Positions 1 through 11,077 of a stretch of 64,000 bases of DNA are shown here, one piece after another (the first letter of the stretch is position 1; each line of letters begins with the position of its first letter). The stretch covers positions 6,923,501 to 6,987,500 of the forward strand of contig NC_134018.1 in assembly GCF_040712315.1 (NCBI RefSeq), given 5' to 3'. Made by a program: the position numbers and the translations under genes. The notes below the pieces were generated by a model. That model searched no databases, was not told where the DNA came from, and worked only from the letters and a program-made list of their open reading frames with translations. The stretch comes from Castanea sativa (lineage: Eukaryota; Streptophyta; Magnoliopsida; Fagales; Fagaceae).

Positions 1-240
1 TATGAGAGGAGTAGTTGAAATTGAATGTGTTTTTAATTTTCTATTTGTTAAATAAGAATTGGGGCATGGGCCAGCCAGTCAATCGATAGTTAGTAAATGT
101 GAACACTAAAAGACAATTAAACAATTAGACAATGGATGATTCTAAAAATTTAAAAAAAAAAAAAAATTAGACAAGGGGTGTGGGACAGGGGAGTGATTGA
201 GTGAAGACAAAAATCAATGTTAACATAACAAAAATTTTCT

Positions 241-430
241 TAATAGAATCACAAAAACCAATAGTTGTCAAAGTTGAGTTGAATTGTTAAATAAAAGAAT
301 TGTATAGAGTAAATGCATAAACTAATTGATAAAAATATTAAGTAATAATAATTTAATAGAATTACAAAAACTAATAGTTATCAAAGTTAAGTTGAATTGT
401 TAAATAAAAGAATTGTATAGAGTAAATGCA
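241..430. repeat. Direct duplication of a ~77 bp AT-rich unit
   Basis: Positions 241-317 and 354-430 are two near-identical copies of about 77 bases, offset by 113 bases. Both run from a taataga start through a shared gaattgttaaataaaagaat core to agtaaatgca. Only a few substitutions separate them, so the duplication is fairly recent. No coding potential is visible. The rest of 1-1700 is AT-rich intergenic DNA with homopolymer runs and no recognisable gene. Confidence 0.85.
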
Positions 431-1713
431 TTTCCAATAGTTAATCTTAGTAATCATAATTAGTATGTTCATTGTATGAAGAAACAATACAACAAATGAA
501 CTAATAGTTTATCTTTTTAGTACTATGGACAAATTTGTAATAAAACCATGTAGATTACAAAATTCATCTCCTACTCAAGATTCATCTTCTTATTGGCCTC
601 CTTTAAAAAATAAAATCCTAGAGCTGCCATTGGTGTAAGTCAATGCATTATGGGTCCGGTTAATAGGCGTCTTTAGATATTTGTTAATGAACCATTTTAG
701 AAAAATTTTGATACAACTTTTATGAGAAATAGAAAATTCTATCAAAAAAAATTGATTGTTTTTTTTTTTTCTTTTCCCATTAATTTTTTCTTAAAATGGT
801 TCACTAACAAATGACCTTAGGACATCTGTTAACTTTTTTATAAATTATTAACATGTGTATTTTATTTTTTGAAAAGTGTGCATTATAACTTGTAAATGAA
901 CATTTATTAAATTTAAATGTGTTCCCTTAAAATACTCGGTAACCCTAAAAAAGAAGAGAAATGAACAATATTGCTGGCCAAATAGGTGTTAGTTAATCAA
1001 GTTCACCTCCTTCAATTCATCAACTATATAACTAACAGGCCTATGTATTTAAGAAGTCCTCCTATGACAATATCTCTGGAAGAAAACGCCTCAAACAGAT
1101 TTTTCATGACAAAAGTGATGATTTAAAGAAAAAGAAAAAAAAACGAAGCACAAAATTGACATAAAATTATTTTATTTGAAATCTTATGCTGAAATCAAAA
1201 CAGAAATGCAAATACTCCATTTTTTTTTCCAAACGTTTTAATAAGCAACTCAAATCTTTGGGTTAAAGAATATCAGTTTTAGCAGGAGGAAGCTAGGATT
1301 TCGAGTGAAGGGTTGAGGTATAGAAATAAAATTTTATTAAAATCCAAAGTAGCAGCCATTTAATAATTAACAAACTATCAACAAATGAAAAGTTACAAAA
1401 TAACAGTTTCTTAAACATTACAATACAATTATCAATAAAAAGGGAACACTAACCAAATTTTAACAGAATAACCAATGAAAGAATGACAACTGGCAATACT
1501 TATAAGTTGTAACTAACTAAATACATTTCATAGAATATGACTTTTTGCTAAAATGTACTTGCAATATCATTCAAAGGGAAGCATTTTATTATCATACATT
1601 TAGATGATTTAGAATTTTACTTACATCTTACAAACTACATTTAGTTTCTTTGCTTCATCAAGAAATTTAATCAGTTAACAAAGAAAAAATAAAAGATTCT
1701 TCAACACATCAAT
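431..1713. other. AT-rich intergenic DNA, nothing recognised
   Basis: I see no gene, terminal repeat or conserved motif here. The sequence is AT-rich with A and T runs and stop codons in all frames. Confidence 0.6.
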
Positions 1714-2013
1714 TTGTCCGGATTGCTGCAACATCCTATGTTCCTTCTAAATGATGAAATTAAGTCATTCTTCGTTGCTTTAGGGTTCGAAACAAACAAG
1801 CAAAAACTTTTTATTGGAGCTCTCAAGTATTTTGTAGGAGACCAAACTATCAAAGGAAAACAAATCCTCCTTCAAGCCAACACGGAAGGTGGCAAAAATG
1901 CTAAATATGGAGTGGTGATTGTTTTGTTGTGTGAATTGAATAATGAAGAAAAGCAACTACTATTATCAGTACTAAATCAGTCAGATAGAAAACAGCTGCT
2001 CCAAAACTGTTGA
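1714..2013 (+). CDS. Unrecognised small open reading frame, doubtful
   Basis: An open frame of about 99 codons opens at a TTG; the first ATG is at 1738, giving about 91 residues. The predicted peptide is mixed hydrophobic and charged (LLNDEIKSFFVALGF near its start) with no motif I recognise. It has no visible TATA box at a sensible distance, no intron and no flanking gene. It could be a decayed gene or transposon piece, or a chance frame. Confidence 0.15.
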   Translation: MSGLLQHPMFLLNDEIKSFFVALGFETNKQKLFIGALKYFVGDQTIKGKQILLQANTEGGKNAKYGVVIVLLCELNNEEKQLLLSVLNQSDRKQLLQNC

Positions 2014-2313
2014 CAAATTCTTTGATGTACAACTTTTGAAATAAACACATTTTGCATCCCAAGAAGCCAAGCATTCAAAAATATTGGGGTGGTTATTGGG
2101 ATTGTAAACGCTCTTACCTTTATGGGAATGAAGAATTACATGTAACATGCAAAATTTGTTTGATTGACTTAGAGATATAGAAATTAATCAACTGACTGCG
2201 ATAGAATTAAGGTTTCAAAAATTAAATAAAACAATTCTATAATAATAAAAAATTATGCTGTAATAAATATAATTATAAAATGCATTATTCTTCATTAAAG
2301 TAAACCAAACTAC

Positions 2314-2375
<62 letters not shown>
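2314..2375. repeat. (ATA)n microsatellite
   Basis: About 20 uninterrupted ATA units are followed by a short GATGATG tail. A run this long is expected to be length-variable between individuals. Confidence 0.97.
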
Positions 2376-2377
<2 letters not shown>

Positions 2378-2399
2378 TGATGTCATCCTACAAAAATTA

Positions 2400-3126
2400 T
2401 CATGCACAACTTGCCTGTTTGTAACTAGTTTTTATATTAAGATATAGTAGCCCAAAAATGCACTTGTCAAAATTTGAATCTTAGAATTTATCAAAGACTA
2501 ATTTGTGTTGATTTAATTGAAGACTAAGCCATAACTTAAAATTACGGTCAATCCAAAAGGTGGAAACACATCCATTTTTATGAAGAACACTTGAAAAGAC
2601 AAAATCTATTATTTTATGGCTAGATCCTAGAATTGGCAAAATTTAATCAAGTTTGGCTAAGTTTAACCAAGATTTACCACTAAAATTCGACCGTTTGGTA
2701 GAAACAAACTTGTCGCCATTTTAAAGAGCACGGAAAAATCTTTGAATAAACTGTCCATGGACAGAAATCAAAGCACGAACAAGCAAGATGTTGCAGGGTC
2801 AGTACAAAAATGACCAAAAAACTTAGAATATTTTGCCACTTGGACTTAAAGGCACAGAAGCTGATTTTGGGACAATATTTGTGCACAAATGTGGTTTATA
2901 CAGCGAAAAAATGGATCCAAAAAAGCCGAGGTTTTCTTACCTCTTAAAATAAAAGGAATTTTCTATGACACTGTTGACTTAATTTGTCCATAGGAGGTCT
3001 AGATTGACGGTAATCACATAGGGAAAATAGGAAACTAATCAACTTTCATGTGAACCATAGCCAACTTCCTGAACGCGTAACTTTCTAACCAATGGTTGAA
3101 ATGATGCACGTCTGATGGCATTTGAA
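2400..3126. other. Noncoding DNA, possibly an old LTR, target of the SINE
   Basis: There is no open gene. The sequence from about 2640 to 3560 reads continuously across the SINE insertion and includes a TATA-like catataaag near 3546. It resembles the non-coding style of plant LTRs, but I found no termini or second copy, so I leave it unassigned. Confidence 0.35.
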
Positions 3127-3135
3127 AGAATAGTT

Positions 3136-3316
3136 TTTATTTTTATTTTTATTTTTATTTTTTTTAGAGTTTCAACCTATAGCGTCCGCTCTTGATGAGC
3201 GCTCTTTATCATCAAATTAAGACAACAATCAGTTTTTTGGTGTAGACGGAGATTGAACTCCCAAATATTTTATTCAACCATCAGAGACTTTACCAATTGA
3301 GCTAACTGAAACTCAC
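3136..3316 (-). mobile_element. Au-like SINE, tRNA-derived, with 9 bp target-site duplication
   Basis: Read on the minus strand, the element opens with a tRNA-like head. Its box A is TTAGCTCAATTGGTAAAG and its box B is GAGTTCAATCTCC, the RNA polymerase III internal promoter elements. It then runs through CGTCTACACC and a body ending GGTTGAAACTCT, followed by an A-rich tail (T-rich on the plus strand, 3136-3165). This layout matches the plant Au SINE family, which is mobilised by LINE machinery. The 9-mer AGAATAGTT occurs at 3127-3135 and 3317-3325 as an exact target-site duplication. The element is close to full length. Confidence 0.88.
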
Positions 3317-3629
3317 AGAATAGTTCAAGAACTCTAAAATGACACCAAAATCACTCAAATTGGACTAAGGAAAACCTCCAACGAAGACTATAGATTATTA
3401 TTTAAATTATATAGATTTGGACTCTTCTGGACTTATAACTTTGAAAAATACAAATCGTAAAAAAGACCCATTTATAATTGGGCCGAAACTTGAACTTGGA
3501 TCAATGGTAACGTCTGCAATCTAAGCCTTGTGTTTTTGAAAAACCCATATAAAGCCCGGTTTGTCGTTCTATTCTTCACGGCGGATACAAACTCGACGTA
3601 ATAAAATCCCGAATCTGGTTGAATATCAA

Positions 3630-4436
3630 TGGATGTCTTGACCTACGGAAAATCAAATCTTGTTGTACCAGCGTCTCCCCAACGAGGTTGTATTTGACAT
3701 CATGACTTGGCTGCCAGTAAAATCCTTAATTCAATTTAAGTGCGTTTCCAAATCTTGTGTACATTGTTGGCAACAGTAACTGCACAATGACCGAGATTTC
3801 TAAGTTTCAAATCTCCATTTTTGATGTCCAGGTAGCTGGCTTCTGTAACGGCATATTCTGCCTTGCTAATGTTGAAGATGAATATAGTAAAATATTCTCT
3901 CCGTCCCAAATTGTTTGGCTTATATTTCATTTTGGGATGTCTAAAAATTATGTCTTGTATGAAAAATCAAACATCATTAATTTATTAATATTTTCTTTAT
4001 GTCCTTAATTTATTTGTGGGAATATTTTTTTAATTAAAAAAAAATTAAAAACCTAAATTTTGAAATCCACTATACATGCCATCTTTATTTAAATTTTAAA
4101 ATTAAAAAAAAAACCTTCAACAAAGAAAAACAAATTTGTTTAAGGGTAATTTAGGAAATTTCTAACTTTTTTCAAAAAGATAAGGTAGTTAATGATGTTT
4201 CCCTAAATAATTAGGTTTTTTTAACTAGACCAAACAATTTGGGACGGAAGGTGTAATATATATGTGCAACCTAAGCATTAGAAAAATTAAGAAACTTGTA
4301 GCTAATGACAACAACATTCTAAGACTAATTTATAAAGAGTTTCCTAGACAAGAAGTAATGCCAGCTAAGGCCGAGGTTTACACATTAAGTTCCAATTCAT
4401 GGAAAACTGTTGTAACATCTGTGGAGTCCTTAAGAT
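3630..4436 (+). pseudogene. F-box protein pseudogene, split by a MITE
   Basis: From 3673 the plus strand reads LPNEVVFDIMTWLPV, the start of a plant F-box. A missing base near 3719-3723 shifts the frame, after which KSLIQFKCVSKS, the rest of the motif, follows. A stop is met at 3777. The F-box-associated part continues with GFCNGIFCLANVEDEYSK (3838-3891), then a MITE (3895-4253), then NLSIRKIKKL and AKAEVYTLSSNSWKTV (to about 4420). These are the usual blocks of the F-box-associated interaction domain. F-box proteins link substrates to SCF ubiquitin ligases, but this copy cannot encode one: it has a frameshift, a stop and two insertions. It is on the opposite strand from the other F-box copies and differs in sequence from them. 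Confidence 0.85.
3895..4253. mobile_element. Stowaway-like MITE inside the F-box pseudogene
   Basis: The 359 bp element has terminal inverted repeats: CTCCGTCCCAAATTGTTTGG near the left end and its complement CCAAACAATTTGGGACGGAAG at the right. It is flanked by TA on each side (3893-3894 and 4254-4255). The CTCCGTCCC terminus and TA duplication are typical of Stowaway (Tc1/mariner) MITEs. The interior is AT-rich and non-coding. Removing it joins two consecutive blocks of the F-box-associated domain, which confirms it as an insertion. Confidence 0.9.
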
Positions 4437-4543
4437 GAGGAAGTACATCCTGTTACGGGTGTATACTTCCTCCCACTCATAGCTGTGTGGGTCCCATATC
4501 TGGTGGGTCCCATTAGCTGTGAGTGTGAGGAAATATACATCCG
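4437..4543. repeat. Small foldback repeat at the end of the F-box pseudogene
   Basis: The arm at 4456-4485 (gtatacttcctcccactcat) pairs imperfectly with 4515-4543 (gagtgtgaggaaatatacat). A third related piece, gaggaagtacatcc, precedes the left arm, so the structure is nested. It could be a very short MITE. F-box similarity stops at its left edge. I could not define a target-site duplication. Confidence 0.6.
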
Positions 4544-4849
4544 AGAGTACTCAATAATTATCCATTTAAGGAAGCTTGGCATTACTTGATTTAAGTTGAA
4601 CATGAAAATTAGCAAGTTGAAGTTTCCAGCAATGCAGTTGTCTTTTTACCGTCCATATTCACAAGTCATTTGTTTTGTGGTATTAATTTAAGGTGTTAGA
4701 AAGTTTTGTTATTTATGTAATTTGAATAAAATGAATCGACTATTATCTTTATCTTTATCTTTTTTTTTTTTCTGCGTTTTTTGTTCTTGAAATATGCTAT
4801 AAAATCCCTAGCACAATATTTAGAACTCTTAACACAAAGTTTTATGGCT

Positions 4850-5780
4850 AAGTTGATTTTAATACTAAACTAATCATTATAGTCCAAGTGTAAATGACAA
4901 CAAATTTCCAAGCAAACTAACTACACTACACAAACATGGAAATATAGAAAAGTAAAGGAAATATAGAGGAAAGAAAGCAAACCACACATAATACCACAAA
5001 GTGTTATGGAAGAGGAAAACTTGAGCCCTAGGTGTAAAAACCTCTCCCCCGACCACCAGTCGGAAAACTCCAATAGAATGAATAGTTGCAGTACATGGAT
5101 GACTATAAACCTTCCAAGCCTATATCTCCATGTGTACTTGAGCCCTACAAGCTCCAGCTAGCAACGAACTTCACAAGTCTTTTCTTCACCTAGCTTCTCG
5201 GAGTCACCACTGTTGAGCCGCCAACAGAAAGCCACCAAAGGATTTGGATTTTGATATGTCTTCTCATGTTTCCAAGGCTAGAATCTCTATCAAAGCTTTG
5301 AAAGAGATGGAAAGGAGAGAATGGAAGTTATGGTTTTTCTTAAGGCTAGGAAAAAGCTCTATCTTTTCATGCAAAGGCTTGGCTTCAAAATCTTTTCTCA
5401 CATCTGCTTTCTAGGGTTTGTTCAACCCATTATTTGAAACCCCTTGCCACGCCTCATAGCTGTATGTGTGTGTGTTGATAGATGAATAGTGGATAGGTTC
5501 AGTACAGAGTGCAACTCGCGACCTAGTCGCTCCATAAGGTTGCAAGATGGTTGCGAGGTGCACAATTGCACTCTCAGCCAAAACCCTGCCACATGGATTT
5601 CATGGGCAGGCTAGGTCGTGAGATGGTTGCCTTTAGGCCATGAAATCTCTATCTGATGCTACTTCCAATTTTCAAAGAGAGGCTCAAGTACTCTACCCCA
5701 ATTTACATATAAACCTAGGAAACAATACATCAATAATAAAAAACAATACAAATAACTTTTGTCACTGAATTAAGCCAACA
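4850..5780 (-). mobile_element. Decayed Ty1/copia 3' LTR
   Basis: This lies directly downstream, on the minus strand, of copia pol remnants. A TGTTGGCTTAATTCAGTG start is read at 5780 going leftward, a typical copia LTR opening. The body has the Cys-rich, direct-repeat-like tract containing cgcgacctagtcgctcc common in plant LTR leaders. The left boundary is not clear and no second LTR is present, so this is a truncated element end. Confidence 0.5.
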
Positions 5781-5954
5781 CTAAAAGTATGACTTCTTAA
5801 TCTAGACATGAAAGTATTGCCTTTTGTAGAAAACTATTTGATTATTCAAAAAAACATCCCTTTACAATTACGACTATTATTTGTAAATGCTAACTACTTG
5901 TCATTCCATAGGACTTCAACTAAATTTTCAATTTCTGGAATCTCTTGATATTCC

Positions 5955-6240
5955 TCCTTAAGATAGAACATTTATGTTGATAATGGCCATCTTGGAAAGG
6001 AGATTGAGGAATTGAACATAACAAAGAGGCTTTGTAAAGATGTCTGCAAGTTGGTGTCTTGTAAGGATGTGAAAAGTTTTAATTACTCAACTTTGAATCT
6101 TTTCCCTAACAAAATGGCAATCTAGAACTATGTGCCCAGTTCACTCATGGGAAACTGGATTCAACAATATAAATTCCAGCTTCGTTATCACTAAGAGAGA
6201 AGTAGCTTTTGAATGTTTATAGGAAAATCCAACATATGCT
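5955..6240 (-). pseudogene. Ty1/copia pol remnant (RNase H C-terminus)
   Basis: The minus strand gives the end of a copia polyprotein: DNEAG, then LPFC in place of a usual DCHFV block, then RHQLADIFTKPL and FLNLLSKMAIINIH before a stop. The RHQLADIFTKPL block is diagnostic of the C-terminus of plant copia RNase H. Stops are present within the fragment. Upstream sequence is lost at the solo LTR insertion (6271-7254) and not recognisable beyond it. Confidence 0.8.
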
Positions 6241-6270
6241 TAACACTTGAGTTTGTATATTTAGAATAAG

Positions 6271-7254
6271 TGATAGACCAAAAATGTATTGACCCCTTGT
6301 GATGAGTTAACCAATTAATTATCCAAGTGAATTAATTAGGTTGAATTACATGCAATGAGCGTGGTAGCACAAAAAAATCACCAAATAACTAAATGCAGCG
6401 GAAATTAAATTTGACACGGTGATTTGTTTACAAATGGGGAAAACTTCAGAGGCAAAAACCCCACCGGGTGATTTTAAGGTACCACTTCCGAGAAACCACT
6501 ATTATCAAAATAAGCGGTTGCAAGTAAAGGAATCCTAGTATCTTATACCAACTTACAGTTGAATCCTTCCCCCAATACCCAATTGGACTTGTTTTGTAGT
6601 GACAATCTCTCCCTTGTATTGCACAGCTCCCAGTACGTGACTAACCAATTGCGCGGATCCCTTGTATTGCACGGCTCCCAGTACGTGAATGTTGGCTGCA
6701 AATTTCTTCTGATCTTCAACAAATGAAGATTGTGAAGTTGTTTGGTCACAAAACCGTATGGTTACAAACACAACAGCTTCTTCAAGAACTAGGACAAACT
6801 AGGTTTTTGGTTACACTTGTGGAATTATACTCTTGTGCAGCTGTGCCCTCAGCTGTGTAACCTAATATGACCCTTAAAATAATCCTTATATATGTTTAGG
6901 GTTGTGAGAAAAGAAAATCCAAACACATGATCATGGATTGGATGAAAAACAGTCCAGAAAAACTGAGTTTCATAAACCTCGACAGATACCCTAGTTGTCG
7001 AGCCACGAGCTAGAACAGCTCTTTAAATCTCGATAGATGCCAACTGTCGAGCTTTAATGAACAGCAGTTTTCACACTTGAATCTTGGACAAACTTGCATG
7101 GCTTCAATACTTGGACTTGAACTCTTATTCCTTGAAGTATTAAACACATCCTAGATCTACCCAATTACAAGTAAAGTGCATTTTGTCAAAGGATTAACCA
7201 ATTACATAAAATGTTGACATATATTCCTAACAGCCAATCACATATGTCCTAACA
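6271..7254 (-). mobile_element. Solo LTR, family shared with 15774-16736
   Basis: On the minus strand the element starts TGTTAGGACATATGTGATTG at 7254 and ends GGTCTATCA at 6271. The 5-mer ATAAG flanks it exactly (6266-6270 and 7255-7259), as expected from LTR-retrotransposon integrase. Its first ~150 bases match the solo LTR in F-box copy A, including cctttgacaa and cttgtaattgggtagatcta. It contains a short repeat with cttgtattgcac (6610 and 6660). No internal domain remains, so it formed by LTR-LTR recombination. It sits next to copia pol remnants. Confidence 0.88.
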
Positions 7255-7577
7255 ATAAGCAACTCAAATATTTGTTTTGCTAGTTTTAGAGAAGTTTTAC
7301 TACAAAAAATAATTTGTTTACATAAGATCAAAGAAGAGAAGAATGCGACAGTACGTGGGAATTTGCGTGATTTGACAATACATCTATGTTCACAAATAGT
7401 GACAAAGGAAAGTTTCACTAAGAACATTGTAGTACAAAGCAACTCACCCAAAACTTGAATATATTCTTACATACTTAATTCTCTCTATAGTACAACATAT
7501 TATATTTGAACTAATACTTGTGTACCCTTTCTTACACCATGTAGCCACTCTTTCTCACACACAATTGGATCCAATCA
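7255..7577. other. Noncoding DNA between solo LTR and tandem repeat
   Basis: No gene recognised. It continues the sequence that was split by the solo LTR. Confidence 0.5.
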
Positions 7578-7750
7578 GTAGGACACCATATATAGGAACG
7601 TAATCACTTAAATCGGCTAAGATGACCCAATTCGTAGTAGATTATATATGGACACACAATTACTTAAATTGGCTAAAATTACTCAATCTGTAGAACACTA
7701 TATATATAGGAATACAATGACTTATAAGTCAGCTAAGATTACCCAATTCT
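7578..7750. repeat. Three-copy minisatellite, ~56-61 bp units
   Basis: Three diverged units start at 7578, 7634 and 7690. Each begins gta and passes through a tatatata block and a variant of aatcacttaaatcggctaag to end in acccaattc. The arms differ at several positions, so the array is old. Confidence 0.85.
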
Positions 7751-9706
7751 ACAAGTAGTAGAAAGGTAAAATTCCACAAACACATAAACATAAACATAAA
7801 CGTTACTAATACAAAAATGGAGTTCGATATAATGCATGATAATATAAGCCACAACAATAGACTTGGAATATTTAGCCACCTTAGAATTACGATTTTTTGG
7901 TTTCCTCCAAAATCCACACTGCTAAATTTTTAAGCAATATATCTTCATTCATGATCTGAGATCAATATAAACAACAAAATGAACATAAACTCATAGATTT
8001 CATTTCACACATAAACTTGTTTATAGTGTTACTCACACGAAAGTCCAAAAGCATATATATTTTGTGACTCGGTTAGTTATAAGTAAAGCATATAAACGAA
8101 GTGATTCTGTTTCATTCAACACATGAGAGATAGATTATACATGATGTACTATAGGACAAGTGTCACATCCCCGGAAGTTTATACGATCCAATTTGGTTAA
8201 GGAATTAAAATTTGTCTCGGTTAATGTATATTAAGGCATTTTTTTTAAGAAGCTATTGAGGTCTATTTGGGTTTTTAGAACTTCAAATTTTGAGAATTAT
8301 ATATTTTTAAGAATTCAAAAATCAAAGAATTGAAATTTTTTAGAGTTAACATTTACATTTTTTAGTATATTCAAAATTTAGATATATCTTTATTACTTTT
8401 AGACACAAATATATCTAATCTAGACTCATAGTTTGTGCGTGCAATAATGTTCTTTATTTATTTATTTTTGGTTTAGTGTTATAATGTTTAAAAGTGATAT
8501 ATAAATAACTGTATGAATTTTATATTTAAGAAAGATGTAGATAACATGAAATAGTGTTTAAAAATAAGATTAAAGTGATATATAAATAACTGTGTATATT
8601 TTTTTTTTAAGAAATAGGTAAACTAACATGAAATAGTGTTTAATTATGAGATTGAGATGGTGTTATAAGTTTTATGTTAAATGGAGAAGATAAAGGAAAA
8701 AACCTGAAACTTAGGAACAATAAATTACAACTCTTTTAACCAATTTGTGTTTTTTAATTTAAAACTATTTAACTAAAAGATAAGGGTATATTAGAGAGTT
8801 TAAGAATTTATGTGAGGGTATTTTAGTATGCACAATGTTGAAACCCAAGCAAAGAATTCTCTTATTAGTAGTATAGATAGATATAGATATATAGTAATTA
8901 AAAAAAAATTGCACTATGTTATTTAGGAACTAAAGAAATAATGATTTAATCATGATTGATAATTTTTTAAATTACAAGAATGTCTTGAACATTGATAAAC
9001 ATCTCATTTAGATGAAAAATAAAGATTTTATTTTCTACAACTAACTCTATACAGTTAATTTACCGTTAAAGTGACATTCCTAATGACTCATGGATAGAAC
9101 TATGATAATATTGGGGCCAAAACATGAAATAAATTTTTTTTTTTTCCATTTAAGAATAAAAAAATACACTAAAATTTAAAACTAATTTTATATATGAAAA
9201 AATAAAACTAACATATATTCAGTATTAACAAAATTAGAGACATATAGTAACTATTTTCTGAAAACTTAAAATTCAATCTCTACTAAAGTGAGACACAACA
9301 CAATAAAATAAAATAAAACAAACACTTTCAGTATGTTCAAATAGAAAGGGAAGTTCTGTCTAGCCTTTTCACATAAACATAAATACTTTACCATTGAAGC
9401 AAGATTTGAATGGATGACAAGGCTACAATATATAGTATAATTTGATTTGTTTAATTAACATGATGGAAAATGACGGGCTTGCATGCCCAAAATGTGAAAG
9501 GAAAAATCATAAATCTAATTGCATTTGTTTGACAAAAATAAATTCTTGTGTGATAAATTTATTCTTGCAAGTATCTAACTTTGATTGGGTTTTGGTACAA
9601 TGCCTCAATTAAGAGACTTTTTTTTTTACTGACAATTAAGAGGCTTTTTATTATAGAGAGGTTGCAATAAACATGAAAGTAATAACAAGCATAAAGTAAA
9701 TTGGAT
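7751..9706. other. AT-rich noncoding DNA with a possible decayed Helitron-like segment
   Basis: No gene seen. From 8420 (ctagactcatagtttgtgcg) to about 8885 (agtagtatagatag) the ends resemble the Helitron-like family at 35918, 36404 and 48219. The 5' neighbour base does not fit and the hairpin is poor, so this is tentative. Confidence 0.35.
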
Positions 9707-9709
9707 TGA

Positions 9710-10030
9710 CACTACAAAAAACGGGGTCTATAGCCGCGTTTCAAAAACGCGGCTATAGACACCGAAAACGCGGCTATAGGCTATAGCCGTGTTTTCTATG
9801 GCCGCGTTTACAACCACGGCCTAAGCGGCACAGCAACAGACCCTGCAGGTCTGTAGCCGCGTTTTTGAACCACGGCTATAGGCTTCAGGTCTATAGCCGC
9901 GTTTTTGAAAAACGCGGCTACAGACCCGCTTGAGCCGCGTTTTTTAACGCGGCTATAGCCCTCTTTTAGCTTCGTTTGCCAACCAAAGCCTAGAAACTAT
10001 AGCCGCGTTTTAAAAACGCGGCTATAGCTT
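9710..10030. repeat. Left subterminal repeat array of the CACTA element
   Basis: The motif GCCGCGTTT or its complement AAACGCGGC recurs about ten times in 300 bases, often as inverted pairs around a short spacer (for example gccgcgtttcaaaaacgcggc). In CACTA elements such arrays are transposase-binding sites. The pairs can also fold into hairpins. The array is GC-rich and stands out sharply from the AT-rich neighbourhood. Confidence 0.9.
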
Positions 10031-11077
10031 CTTTTTTTTTTTTTTTTTTTCCTTCCCTCTTTTTTTTTTTCTTTCTTTTCCCTGTTATCACAACTAAAGA
10101 ATTTTTCACTGCTACCACAAGTTTCCAACACAACACAACTTATCAAAATAAACAAGTTCCCTGCTATCACAACTTCCCAACACAAGTTCCATAAACAAGT
10201 TCCCAACACAAAAATTGCCAAAATAAACCAGTTCCCAACATCACAAAAAGCCACAGCCACAGCCAACAACATCACAAATAGCCAAACCTAGTTGGGCTTG
10301 GCTTAGGCCCTTTGACCCTATCCCAGTGCCAATCTATTTTGGAGTTACGAGATTTCTCCACTACAATAATCTTGTCACTCTATCATTTTAAAGAATAAAA
10401 CCACACCACATTATCAAAACGTATTTAGTAAATTAGTGAAAATTGTCTTTGTCTCAACTACATTAATCTCAATTTGTTCTCACTTATTTAAAAATTCCCA
10501 ATTTCGATTATTTTGTAATGATTCTTCTTTTTGTTGTTTGTGAGAGAAATGAAGGGGTAGAAAGTCAGTCCTCTACTAATCCAAATGCCAAATGTAATAG
10601 CTTCATAATGGCTTTGTTTTCTCAAGCTTCCTAATTATTACGGCGTAGCATATCATAAGGTTTATTGGGACATATTTGATGGTGAGGGCAACATATCCAC
10701 ATGTCTACCAATCAATTAATTTTAAAAAAAAAAAAAGAAAAAAAAGGAAGAAAAAGAATAGCCAAGGAATATTCGACTCTAGAAAGGGTTTTGTTTGGTT
10801 GTTCTTTTGGTTTTTTAATTGTACCAGGAGTAACAAAAATATTCCCTAGAATTGGCAGGAAACGCAGTTCACTGATAGTAAACCAAAATCACAAGGAAAC
10901 CTCATATTCAAAAAGCTAAAAAAGAATTGGCAGGAAATAAAATTTCAGCCAAGTACCATAAATAATCGATTTTATAGAAGAGAAGCAAACTTCCAATGTA
11001 AGTATAAAAGAATATTCCAGCCTCTACAGTTTTAGTGTCTGATTTTGTAAATAAGTTATTCTAAAAAATGCATTTAC
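10031..11077. other. CACTA interior without recognised coding sequence
   Basis: The stretch holds T-rich and A-rich runs and a repeated phrase built on aacaagttccc (10140-10230). I recognised no gene. It may be further captured or filler DNA. Confidence 0.5.

Noticed and set aside
3235..3316. tRNA gene on the minus strand
   Set aside because: Box A and B are present but the sequence lacks a full cloverleaf and continues into a SINE body with A-rich tail and target-site duplication.
7227..7451. Open frame overlapping the solo LTR end
   Set aside because: It crosses the LTR boundary and has no recognised domain.
10701..10919. Basic open frame in the CACTA element
   Set aside because: It starts in an A-rich run and shows no recognisable similarity.
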